Assembly (NCBI RefSeq): GCF_024734665.1
Contig: NZ_CP102931.1
Location: 6,198,001 to 6,262,000 of the forward strand
DNA length: 64,000 nucleotides
Reading direction: 5' to 3'
Source: Variovorax paradoxus
GTDB taxonomy: Bacteria > Pseudomonadota > Gammaproteobacteria > Burkholderiales > Burkholderiaceae_C
Part shown: positions 44,184 to 52,006 of the stretch, piece after piece
Layout of the letters: each line of letters starts with the position of its first letter
Position numbering within the stretch: the stretch's first letter is position 1
Notes under the pieces: generated by a model
What the model was told of the DNA's origin: nothing
The model's input: the letters and a program-made list of their open reading frames with translations, nothing else
Database searches by the model: none
Position numbers and translations under genes: made by a program

Positions 44184-44507
44184 ATGAGCACCTCTTCTTC
44201 CAAACCATCCCGCTTCCACGTCAGCCTGTCGAAACGCTCTGTCTTCACCGTGCCCGATGGCTCGGGCGTGGGCATCGAATGCCGCAGCGGTTCGGTCTGG
44301 GTCACGCTCGACCGCGATACGCGCGACATCGTGCTGGAGCCCGGCGACCGCTTCGAGAGCACCGACCACCGGCGCGTGCTGGTGTCGGCGCTGGAGTCGT
44401 CGTGCATCACGGTGTCGGATGCGCAGCCGGCCGCGATGCCGCTACCCGCGCGTTCGCGCACATGGTCGCCTTGGCGACTTCTGCCCCACGGGTTGTCCCC
44501 GGCTTGA
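44184..44507 (+). CDS. DUF2917-family protein
   Basis: A 107-residue protein with the cupin-like DUF2917 core: RSVFTVPDGSGVGIECRSGS, VWVTLDRDTRDIVLEPGDRF and VLVSALESSCITV. The function of the family is unknown. GGAG at 44175-44178 places the start at 44184 rather than 44172. It is divergent from a LysR gene that probably controls it. The crotonase gene begins 27 bases downstream. Confidence 0.82.
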   Translation: MSTSSSKPSRFHVSLSKRSVFTVPDGSGVGIECRSGSVWVTLDRDTRDIVLEPGDRFESTDHRRVLVSALESSCITVSDAQPAAMPLPARSRTWSPWRLLPHGLSPA

Positions 44508-44534
44508 CCGGTCTTCGCGTGCGCCGAACCATCG

Positions 44535-45356
44535 ATGCCCATGAGCACCGACGCACCGACACAACCCTTCATCCTCCAGGAACTGGCCGACGGCATCGCG
44601 ACGCTCACGCTGAACCTGCCCGCCAAGCTCAACCCGATCGCGCACGGCTTGCAGGTCGAACTGCGTGATGCGCTTGAACGCATACGCGACGACCGCTCGG
44701 TGCGCGCCGTGATCCTCACGGGCGCCGGCAAGGCCTTCTGCGTGGGCGCCGACCTGAGCGCGATGGCGCCGGGCGAAAAAGACAAGTCGCTCGGCACGCA
44801 AACAGCCGAGTGGATGCAGGAGCTCAGCAACCCGCTGATCGAAACGCTGCGCAGCTTGCCGGTGCCGGTGGTCGCCGCGGTCAACGGCCCTGCGGCCGGT
44901 GCCGGCGTGGGCTTGGCGCTGGCGGCCGACGTGACCATCGCCGCACGCAGCGCGTATTTCTACCTGCCCTTCCTACCCAAGCTCGGCATCGTGCCCGACC
45001 TCGGCTGCACCTGGGCCATTCCGCGCCGCGCCGGCCGGGCGCGCGCCATGGGCATGGCCCTGCTCGATGAGCGTGTGGGCGCGGGGCGCGCGGTGCAGTG
45101 GGGCTTGATCTGGGCCTGCGTGGACGACGAGCAGTTGCTTGAAGAGGCGAAGGGCATCGCGCAGCGCCTTGCCCGCCTGCCGGCGCATGCCGTGCTCGAA
45201 GCGCGCGAAGCCTTCGAGGCCTCCGAGCACCACACGCTGAAGGAACAGCTGCACTACGAGAGCGAGCGCCAGCGCGAGCTGATCGACCGCCCGAGCTTCC
45301 GCGAGGGCGTGAGCGCCTTCCTGCAGAAGCGGCCGCCGGTTTTCGAGAGCCGCTGA
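44535..45356 (+). CDS. Enoyl-CoA hydratase/isomerase family protein
   Basis: A 273-residue crotonase-fold enzyme. The oxyanion-hole parts are GKAFCVGADLSAM and NGPAAGAGVGLALAADVTIA; then FLPKLGIVPDLGCTWAIPRR keeps the catalytic-acid region seen in PaaG-like isomerases. The reaction could be hydration or double-bond isomerisation of an acyl-CoA; the substrate is not evident. Starts at 44535 and 44541 are both possible. It follows DUF2917 and precedes the phosphofructokinase gene, without an obvious pathway link. Confidence 0.88.
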   Translation: MPMSTDAPTQPFILQELADGIATLTLNLPAKLNPIAHGLQVELRDALERIRDDRSVRAVILTGAGKAFCVGADLSAMAPGEKDKSLGTQTAEWMQELSNPLIETLRSLPVPVVAAVNGPAAGAGVGLALAADVTIAARSAYFYLPFLPKLGIVPDLGCTWAIPRRAGRARAMGMALLDERVGAGRAVQWGLIWACVDDEQLLEEAKGIAQRLARLPAHAVLEAREAFEASEHHTLKEQLHYESERQRELIDRPSFREGVSAFLQKRPPVFESR

Positions 45357-45393
45357 CATCCTGACACGCCGGCACTGGCGTCTGCCGTAGGGC

Positions 45394-45410
45394 TGCGGGA
45401 GAATCCCGCG
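45394..45410 (+). promoter_or_regulatory. Hairpin over the ribosome site of the phosphofructokinase gene
   Basis: GCGGGA-GAA-TCCCGC forms a 6-base-pair hairpin ending two bases before the ATG at 45412. The GGGAGAA inside it is the only ribosome-site-like sequence. Alternatively GAGAAT is a -10-like element with a leaderless start. Which applies cannot be decided from sequence. Confidence 0.35.
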
Positions 45411-45411
45411 C

Positions 45412-46668
45412 ATGCCCATCCTCAATGCCTTCTACGCCCAGTCGGGCGGCGTCACCTCGGTCATCAACGCGTCGGCCTGCGGCGTGATCGAGACGGTGCG
45501 CCGGCACCCCGACCGCATCGGCAAGCTCTACGCCGGGCGCAACGGCATCATCGGCGCGCTGACCGAGGAGCTGATCGATACCGGCGCCGAATCGGCCGAA
45601 GCAATCGCGGCGCTGCGCAGCACGCCCTCGGGCGCCTTCGGCTCGTGCCGCTACAAGCTCAAGTCGCTGGAGAAGAACCGGCGCGAGTACGAGCGGCTGA
45701 TCGAGGTGTTCAAGGCGCACGGCATCGGCTACTTCTTCTACAACGGCGGCGGCGATTCGGCCGACACCTGCTTCAAGGTGAGCCAGCTGTCGCAGTCGAT
45801 GGGCTATGCGCTGCAGGCCATCCACGTGCCCAAGACCATCGACAACGACCTGCCGCTGACCGATTGCTGCCCGGGCTTCGGCTCGGTCGCGAAGTACGTG
45901 GCGGTGTCGACCATCGAGGCTTCGTTCGACGTGCGTTCGATGGCGGCAACGTCGACCAAAGTGTTCGTGCTCGAAGTGATGGGCCGGCACGCAGGCTGGA
46001 TCGCCGCGGCAGGCGGCCTTGCGGCGGACCAGGGCATTCCGGTAGTGGTGCTGTTCCCTGAGATCGAATTCGACAAAGCGCGCTTCATCGCGCGTGTCGA
46101 TGAGCTGGTGAAGCAGCACGGCTACTGCTCGGTGGTGGTGTCCGAAGGCTGCCATCACCCCGACGGCACCTTCCTCGCGGAGCAGGGCACGCGCGACGCC
46201 TTCGGCCATGCGCAGCTCGGCGGAGCCGCGCCGGTGGTGGCGCAGATGGTCAAGGAAGCGCTCGGCCACAAGTTCCACTGGGCCGTGGCCGACTACCTGC
46301 AGCGCGCGGCGCGCCACATCGCCTCGGCGACCGACGTGAAGCAGGCCTACGAGCTGGGCCAGCGCGCGGTGGAGCTGGCGCTGGAAGGCCGCAACGCGGT
46401 GATGCCGACCATCGAGCGCATGTCCGACGTGCCGTATGCCTATCGCATCGGCAGCGCGCCGCTCGAATCCGTCGCCAATGTCGAGAAGCCGATGCCGCGC
46501 GATTTCATTTCGGACGACGGCTACGGCATTACCGAGAAGTGCCGCCGCTACCTGCTACCGCTGATCGAGGGCGAGGACTATCCGGCCTACAGCGGCGGGC
46601 TGCCGGTGTACGTGACGCTGCAGAACGTGGCCGTGCCGAAGAAGCTGCCGGCCTTCGAGATCGCATGA
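45412..46668 (+). CDS. 6-phosphofructokinase, pyrophosphate-dependent type
   Basis: A 418-residue phosphofructokinase. The phosphoryl-donor loop reads NGGGDSADT (residues 111-119), with Asp where ATP enzymes have Gly, and PKTIDNDL has Lys141 where ATP enzymes have Gly; both are marks of PPi-dependent enzymes. MGRHAGWIAAAGG and the sugar-phosphate site follow. It would allow reversible fructose-6-phosphate phosphorylation with PPi. Its stop overlaps the next ATG. No other sugar-metabolism gene is nearby. Confidence 0.9.
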   Translation: MPILNAFYAQSGGVTSVINASACGVIETVRRHPDRIGKLYAGRNGIIGALTEELIDTGAESAEAIAALRSTPSGAFGSCRYKLKSLEKNRREYERLIEVFKAHGIGYFFYNGGGDSADTCFKVSQLSQSMGYALQAIHVPKTIDNDLPLTDCCPGFGSVAKYVAVSTIEASFDVRSMAATSTKVFVLEVMGRHAGWIAAAGGLAADQGIPVVVLFPEIEFDKARFIARVDELVKQHGYCSVVVSEGCHHPDGTFLAEQGTRDAFGHAQLGGAAPVVAQMVKEALGHKFHWAVADYLQRAARHIASATDVKQAYELGQRAVELALEGRNAVMPTIERMSDVPYAYRIGSAPLESVANVEKPMPRDFISDDGYGITEKCRRYLLPLIEGEDYPAYSGGLPVYVTLQNVAVPKKLPAFEIA

Positions 46669-46901
46669 CGACTCTGGCGGCAGTCCCGGGTCTGATCGAC
46701 GCCACGCGCTGTCCGCTGTGCGGCGAGCCGAACCGCTGCGCGATGGAAATCGAACGAGAGACGGGGCAAACGCAGCCGCCCTGCTGGTGCATGCAGGTCG
46801 ACTTCAGCCAAGCGCCGCTCACGAACCTGCCGGAAGACATGCGCGGGCTGGCGTGCATCTGCATGCGCTGCGCGACGGGCGCACTGCCGCCTCAAGGCTG
46901 A
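46665..46901 (+). CDS. Cysteine-rich CWC-type small protein
   Basis: A 78-residue protein with the pattern RCPLCGEPNRCAMEIE, then PPCWCMQVDF and ACICMRCATG, which matches the cysteine-rich CWC family, a probable zinc-binding protein of unknown role. It is translated from an ATGA overlap with the phosphofructokinase stop. Its 3' end overlaps the convergent peptidase gene by 10 bases. Confidence 0.82.
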   Translation: MTTLAAVPGLIDATRCPLCGEPNRCAMEIERETGQTQPPCWCMQVDFSQAPLTNLPEDMRGLACICMRCATGALPPQG

Positions 46902-48217
46902 CCGGGGTTCTGCGACTGAGATTGCGATTGCGCCTGTGATTGCACCTGCTCGGGTGCAGGGTCGGCCACATCGCCGGCCACCACCATCGTCGGCGCATCG
47001 CCCGGCCGCTGCTGCGTGATCACGCGGTGAATGAACTGCAGCTTGCCCACCGCCACGCGCGGCAGCACGAAGGGGTAGTAGTCGGGCTGGCCCATGCTGC
47101 GCGACAACTCGTTGAGCACGTTGGTGAGCAGCACCCAGCCGTTGATGAAGTCCAGGAACTTGCCGGCATCGGGATCTTCCGGCTGCCACAGGTCGTCGAG
47201 AGTGAACAGGTCGCTCGTGAGCTCGACGTTGGTCGCGTCGACGCCGAAGCTCATGGCTGTGTCTGCGGTGTCGGCCATGTGCAGGTAGTGAGCCCAGGTC
47301 TCGGCCCAGTCTTCCCACGGATGGGTGCTCGCGTAGCTGCTCACGAAGCGGTCGGCCCAGTCGGGCGGCGGGCCCTGCTCGTAGTGCGTCTGCAGCGCGG
47401 CGGCGTAGTCGGCGCGCTCGTCGCCGAAGAGCGCGCGGAAGTCGTCGATCCACGGCGTGGGCAGCACCAGCAGGTCCCAGTAGTAGTGGCCGATCTCATG
47501 GCGGAAGTGGCCGAGCAGCGTGCGATAGGGCTCGCGCATCTCGGCGCGGATGCGCTCGCGCACGGCGTCTTCGGCTTCTTCTGCGTTGAGGGTGATCACG
47601 CCGTGCTCGTGACCGGTCATCACGTGCGGACCGCCCGGCATGTTGCTGAGGAAATCGAAGGCCAGCCCATGCACCGGGTCGGCATGGCGGCTCACCACCG
47701 GCAGGCCGAGCGCAAGCAACTGCGAGATGAGCCGGCGCTTGGCGGTTTCGAGCTTGCGCCAGAAGCCGCCGTTGCTCTCCACCGAGAGATCGGGGATGGT
47801 GCGCGTGACGCTGCAGGCCAGGCAGTAGCCCGGCGCAAGGCCCTGGGTATCGGGAGGCAGTTGTTCGCCGTCGCGCGCGGCGGGCACCATCCAGCTGCAG
47901 GCGGCCGGCGTCATGAGGTTCGCGCAGCGGCGGTAGGTGTTGCCGTGCGGATCGCCGAATACGGTGAAGGTGTCGGGCTGCGCGCCCTCGCCCACGGCCG
48001 GTGCGAGCGGCATGACTCCGAGCCGGTCGATCACGTAACCCAGCGGCGTGTGGCAGGCCAGGCATTCGCTGTTGCGCAGGAAAACGGGGCGGCCGCACTG
48101 GCATCGATAGGCGCGGCTGACGGTCGGTGAGGCCAGTTCGGCCGCGAGCGTGGGCGCGCCTTCGGGCTCGATGGAGGCCTGCGGGGCATTGGCTTGTTCG
48201 TCGGGTGAAGAGTCCAT
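46892..48217 (-). CDS. Putative zinc-binding metallopeptidase with zinc ribbon
   Basis: A 441-residue protein. An N-terminal zinc ribbon (YRCQCGRPVFLRNSECLACHTPLGY) precedes a body with the metalloprotease motif HEIGHYYWD. This layout matches the putative zinc-binding peptidase family (DUF2248 type); activity is inferred from the motif. The C-terminus ends in a Gln/Ser-rich dipeptide run (QAQSQSQSQ). I start at the ATG at 48217; the longer frame to 48358 is not conserved-looking. It is divergent from the DHA2 exporter gene. Confidence 0.82.
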   Translation of the reverse strand: MDSSPDEQANAPQASIEPEGAPTLAAELASPTVSRAYRCQCGRPVFLRNSECLACHTPLGYVIDRLGVMPLAPAVGEGAQPDTFTVFGDPHGNTYRRCANLMTPAACSWMVPAARDGEQLPPDTQGLAPGYCLACSVTRTIPDLSVESNGGFWRKLETAKRRLISQLLALGLPVVSRHADPVHGLAFDFLSNMPGGPHVMTGHEHGVITLNAEEAEDAVRERIRAEMREPYRTLLGHFRHEIGHYYWDLLVLPTPWIDDFRALFGDERADYAAALQTHYEQGPPPDWADRFVSSYASTHPWEDWAETWAHYLHMADTADTAMSFGVDATNVELTSDLFTLDDLWQPEDPDAGKFLDFINGWVLLTNVLNELSRSMGQPDYYPFVLPRVAVGKLQFIHRVITQQRPGDAPTMVVAGDVADPAPEQVQSQAQSQSQSQNPGQP

Positions 48218-48345
48218 GTTCTTGTCTTGATTTTCTTGACGCGGAGGGGACAGCGGATGCATTGTGCGGCTGCCTCGCGCAGCCCCGGCCGTGCAAAGAC
48301 CGATATGCTTGTAGGACGACGGACCCCGAGACATTCCGCCGCCCC

Positions 48346-49839
48346 ATGACCTCCCCACAGACTCCCGAAGCCGCGATCGCGCCGGCCCCGCCTTCCATCG
48401 GCTCGCTGCGCGAGCGCTATGGCGAACGCTACCGCTGGTACCTGCTGCTGTCGGTGATGGTGGGCACGATGGCGTCGATCATGTCCTCGACCATCGTCAA
48501 CGTCGCGATCCCGGGCATGAGCCATCACTTCTCGCTCGGCCAGGAGCGCGCGCAGTGGGTGAGCTCGGGCTTCATGGTGGCGATGACGGTGTCGATGCTC
48601 ACCACGCCGTGGCTGCTGTCGCGCTACGGCTACCGGCGCACGTACGTGGGCACGATGCTGCTGCTGCTCGCGGGCGGCATTGTGGGTGGCGTGGCCAACG
48701 ATTTCTCGCTGGTGCTGTTCGCGCGCGTGGCCGAAGGGCTTGCGGCGGGGGTTGTGCAGCCCATTCCGGCCATCATCATCCTGCGCGCCTTCGAGCCGCA
48801 CGAGCAGGGGCGCGCGAGCGGCATCTTCGGCATGGGCGTGGTGCTGGCGCCGGCCATCGGGCCGAGCATCGGCGGGGTGCTGGTCGACCTGTTCGGCTGG
48901 CGCTCGATCTTCTTCATGGTGGTGCCGTTCTGCCTGGCCTCGCTCTGGCTGGCCTACAAGTTCGTGCCCAAGACCGCACCCGGCGGCGTGGCCGCGGTGC
49001 GCGGCAGCGGGCTCGACGCGCGCGGGCTGGCGCTGGGCACGGTCGGCACGCTGTGCCTGCTGAACGGGCTGGTCGCGCTGCGCGGCGATTCACCGCTGCA
49101 GGCGGGCCTGCTGCTGGCCGGTGCGCTGGTGGCGTTCGGCGTGTTCGTGTGGTGGCAGCGACGGCTCGCGGCCTCGGGCGGCACGCCGCTGATGAACCTG
49201 GCGCTCTTCCAGTACCGGCAGTTCGCGATGGGCAGCGTGGTCGCCTTCATCTACGGCACGGCGCTGTTCGGCTCGACCTACCTGCTGCCGGTGTACATGC
49301 AGGTGGGGCTGCATCTCTCTGCATCGCACGTGGGCACCATCCTGCTGCCGGCGGGCATCGTGCTGGCACTGACCATCGCCGGCGTGGGCCGGCTGGCCGA
49401 CAAGCATCCGACCTGGGTGCTGGTGACCATCGGCCTCGTGCTGCTGGCGGCCTCGTTCGCGCTGATGATGGTGCTGCGGCTCGACAGCGCGCTGTGGCTG
49501 CTGGTGGCCTTCGCGATCATCGGGCGCATCGGGCTGGGCTTCATCCTGCCCTCGCTCAACCTGGGCTCGATGCGGCCGCTGGCCAAGCCGCTGATCCCGC
49601 AGGGCGCGAGCGCCATCAACTTCGTGCGCATGCTGGGCGGCGCGGCCGGCGTGAGCCTATGCGCCATCGTGCTCGAGTGGCGGCTGGCGGCGCACGGCGA
49701 TTCACTGGCCAATCCGATGAGCAGCCCGGCGCGGCTGGCGGCGTTCGACGAAGTGTTCGCGATGCTGGCCGGGCTCTGCGCGCTGGCGGTTTGTGCGGCC
49801 TGGCAGTTGCGCCAAGGGCCGGCGCGCAACACGGGGTAA
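48346..49839 (+). CDS. DHA2-family MFS multidrug exporter
   Basis: A 497-residue, 14-helix exporter of the EmrB type. Motifs are IMSSTIVNVAIPGMS, QWVSSGFMVAMTVSML and GMGVVLAPAIGPSIGGVLVD (motif C of drug antiporters). Most EmrB proteins work with an EmrA periplasmic adaptor; none is adjacent. The ATG at 48346 is used; the open frame extends upstream without coding character. Substrate unknown. Confidence 0.9.
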   Translation: MTSPQTPEAAIAPAPPSIGSLRERYGERYRWYLLLSVMVGTMASIMSSTIVNVAIPGMSHHFSLGQERAQWVSSGFMVAMTVSMLTTPWLLSRYGYRRTYVGTMLLLLAGGIVGGVANDFSLVLFARVAEGLAAGVVQPIPAIIILRAFEPHEQGRASGIFGMGVVLAPAIGPSIGGVLVDLFGWRSIFFMVVPFCLASLWLAYKFVPKTAPGGVAAVRGSGLDARGLALGTVGTLCLLNGLVALRGDSPLQAGLLLAGALVAFGVFVWWQRRLAASGGTPLMNLALFQYRQFAMGSVVAFIYGTALFGSTYLLPVYMQVGLHLSASHVGTILLPAGIVLALTIAGVGRLADKHPTWVLVTIGLVLLAASFALMMVLRLDSALWLLVAFAIIGRIGLGFILPSLNLGSMRPLAKPLIPQGASAINFVRMLGGAAGVSLCAIVLEWRLAAHGDSLANPMSSPARLAAFDEVFAMLAGLCALAVCAAWQLRQGPARNTG

Positions 49840-49908
49840 ACCCGGGCGGTGGAGCATGACGGTTTCGCATCCAATTGTTATCAGTTGTATCAATAGCGAA
49901 ATGGTCCC

Positions 49909-51051
49909 ATGCATCGCAGAAATTTCATTGCCGCCTCGGCAGCGGCGGCGGCCGGACTCGGCCATTTCTCCGTCCCGGCCCAAGCCGCCGAGAACGGCGT
50001 CACCGACGGTGAAATCGTCCTCGGCCACACCGGCATCCTGAGCGGTCCGCTGGGCGTGCCGGTCAAGGTCGTGATGGCCGGGGCCGGACTGGCCTTCGAT
50101 GCAGTCAATGCGCAGGGTGGGCTGTCGGGCCGCAAGATCAGGCTGGTGTCGCTCGACGACGAGCTGAAGCCCGAGAAGGCAGTTGCCAACTACGAGAAGC
50201 TGCTGGCTGAGCATCGCGTCTTCGCCTTCTTCGGCTGTGTCGGCTCGGCCACCACCGCCGCAGGGGCCAAGGTGCTGAACCAGAGCGGCGCGCCAACGGT
50301 GGGCGGCTATGCGGTGTCGGACTCGGCCCGCGAGAAGGTCGGCGGCGCCGGCTATTTCGTGCGCGCCACCTTCGCGCGCGAAGCCCAGGCGCTGGTGCAG
50401 CACCTGACGACCATCGGCGTCTCGCGCATCGCCGTGGCCTACCTCGACAACCCGGGCGGCGCGGAAGTCGCCAAGCTGGTCGAAGCCGCGCTGGCCACGC
50501 TGAAACTGACACCGGAGGCCGCGGTGGCGGTCAAGGGCGACGGCACGACCAACGAGGCGGCGGGCAAGGCACTGGCCGACAGCAAGGCGCAGGCCGTGAT
50601 CATGTACCTGGGCGGCGGCATCGGCGGCGAAGTGATGAAGGCCGCCTGGGCCGCGGGCGGGCGCCAGATGTACTACGGCATGTCGATCGTGCCGGGCGAC
50701 GTCACGGCCAAGCTGGTGGGCGACAAGACCAGCGGGCTGGCCATCTCGCAGATCGTGCCCTACCCCTGGAGCGAGGTCGACGCCACCGCGCGCGAGTTCC
50801 GCCAGCTGACCGAACGCGCCAAGGTGGACATGGGCTACCTGGCCTACGAAGGCTATGTGAATGCGCTCGTGATGCTCGAGGGCCTGCGCCGCACCGGCCG
50901 CGAACTGACGCGCGCAAAGCTGCATGCCACGCTGAAGGCGATGAAGCTGCGCATCGGCGGCATGGAGATCGATTTCACCGGCACCAGCAACACGGGTTCG
51001 CGCTTCATCGAGATGGTGCGCGTCACGAAGGAAGGCAAATTCATCCGCTAG
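49909..51051 (+). CDS. Branched-chain amino-acid-type ABC substrate-binding protein
   Basis: A 380-residue periplasmic binding protein (LivK-like, type I fold). A Tat-like signal (MHRRNFIAASAAAAAGLGHF) leads to ITDGEIVLGHTGILSGPLG-type sequence (here VTDGEIVLGHTGILSGPLG), then FGCVGSATTAAGAKVLNQSG. No permease or ATPase genes of the Liv type are adjacent, so it is an orphan receptor. Upstream AT-rich DNA (49867-49895) probably holds its promoter. The ligand is unknown. Confidence 0.9.
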   Translation: MHRRNFIAASAAAAAGLGHFSVPAQAAENGVTDGEIVLGHTGILSGPLGVPVKVVMAGAGLAFDAVNAQGGLSGRKIRLVSLDDELKPEKAVANYEKLLAEHRVFAFFGCVGSATTAAGAKVLNQSGAPTVGGYAVSDSAREKVGGAGYFVRATFAREAQALVQHLTTIGVSRIAVAYLDNPGGAEVAKLVEAALATLKLTPEAAVAVKGDGTTNEAAGKALADSKAQAVIMYLGGGIGGEVMKAAWAAGGRQMYYGMSIVPGDVTAKLVGDKTSGLAISQIVPYPWSEVDATAREFRQLTERAKVDMGYLAYEGYVNALVMLEGLRRTGRELTRAKLHATLKAMKLRIGGMEIDFTGTSNTGSRFIEMVRVTKEGKFIR

Positions 51052-51121
51052 CGGCGGTTTGACGCTCGGGTAAGCGGAGCGGCGGGCAAAGCGGGCGGGG
51101 AATCGCGGTCTAATCGCAGCC

Positions 51122-51889
51122 ATGTGCCAATTGCTAGGGATGAACTGCAACACGCCGACCGACGTGACCTTCAGCTTCACGGGGTTCGCGCAACGCGGCG
51201 GCCGCACCGACCACCACGCCGACGGCTGGGGCATCGCGTTCTTCGAGGACCGCGGGCTGCGCCACTTCGTCGACCACCAGCCGGCGAGCGAATCGCCGGT
51301 GGCTGAGCTGATCCGGCGCTACCCCATACAGAGCCGCAACGTTGTTGCGCACATCCGCAAGGCAACGCAGGGCGAGGTCAATCTGCAGAACTGCCACCCC
51401 TTCGTGCGCGAGCTGTGGGGGCGCTACTGGGTGTTCGCGCACAACGGCGATCTGAAGGAATTCCGTCCGCGCCTGCACGGCAACTTTCATCCGGTGGGCA
51501 ACACCGACAGCGAACACGCCTTCTGCTGGATCATGCAGGAGCTGGCCAAGTCGCATGCGGGCGTGCCGAGCATCGAAGAGCTGACGCTCACGCTGCGCGA
51601 ACTGGCGCCGCAGCTCGCGAGCCACGGCACCTTCAACTTCATGCTGTCCAACGGGCAGGCGCTGTGGGCGCATGCCTCGACCAACCTCTGGTACGTGGAG
51701 CGCCGCCACCCCTTCGTGACCGCGCAGCTGTCGGACGAAGATGTGGAAATCGACTTCGCGCAGCACACCACGCCCAACGACCGCGTGGCTGTGGTCGTCA
51801 CCGCGCCGCTGACCACCAACGAGACCTGGACGCCCTTCGCGCCGGGCGAGCTGCATGTGTTCGTGGACGGGCAGCGATCCGGGTTCTGA
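51122..51889 (+). CDS. Class II glutamine amidotransferase (YafJ-like)
   Basis: A 255-residue stand-alone N-terminal nucleophile hydrolase. Cys2 (MCQLLGMNCN) would be the nucleophile after removal of Met1. Family parts are DHHADGWGIAFF, VVAHIRKATQG, FAHNGDL and NTDSEHAFCWIM. Glutamine hydrolysis is expected; the acceptor of the ammonia is unknown. It is alone on its transcript, between the orphan binding protein and the siderophore receptor. Confidence 0.92.
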   Translation: MCQLLGMNCNTPTDVTFSFTGFAQRGGRTDHHADGWGIAFFEDRGLRHFVDHQPASESPVAELIRRYPIQSRNVVAHIRKATQGEVNLQNCHPFVRELWGRYWVFAHNGDLKEFRPRLHGNFHPVGNTDSEHAFCWIMQELAKSHAGVPSIEELTLTLRELAPQLASHGTFNFMLSNGQALWAHASTNLWYVERRHPFVTAQLSDEDVEIDFAQHTTPNDRVAVVVTAPLTTNETWTPFAPGELHVFVDGQRSGF

Positions 51890-51916
51890 TTCAGGAGTGA
51901 GGCCTTTCGACTGACA

Positions 51917-51940
51917 CTTTTTTGCAACATTGCAAGAAAG
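51917..51940. promoter_or_regulatory. Inverted repeat upstream of the siderophore receptor
   Basis: CTTTTTTGCAA-CA-TTGCAAGAAAG is an 11-base inverted repeat with one mismatch and a 2-base spacer. Each arm also contains the self-complementary TTGCAA. It lies 67-90 bases before the TonB receptor start and about 30 bases after the amidotransferase stop. It could be an operator for an unlinked regulator. Confidence 0.45.
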
Positions 51941-51967
51941 TATCAACAGGTGGATGCAATCGAGTGA

Positions 51968-51990
51968 ACAATAACCGTTCTCATTTGCAT
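51968..51990 (+). promoter_or_regulatory. Fur-box-like sequence
   Basis: ACAATAACCGTTCTCATTTGCAT resembles the Fur consensus built from the GATAAT/ATTATC repeats and its GCAAATGAGAA variant seen in Pseudomonas and Burkholderia siderophore genes. It is 17 bases from the receptor ATG, where Fur would block transcription when iron is sufficient. Confidence 0.65.
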
Positions 51991-52006
51991 CTTATCTGGA
52001 TCGTCC

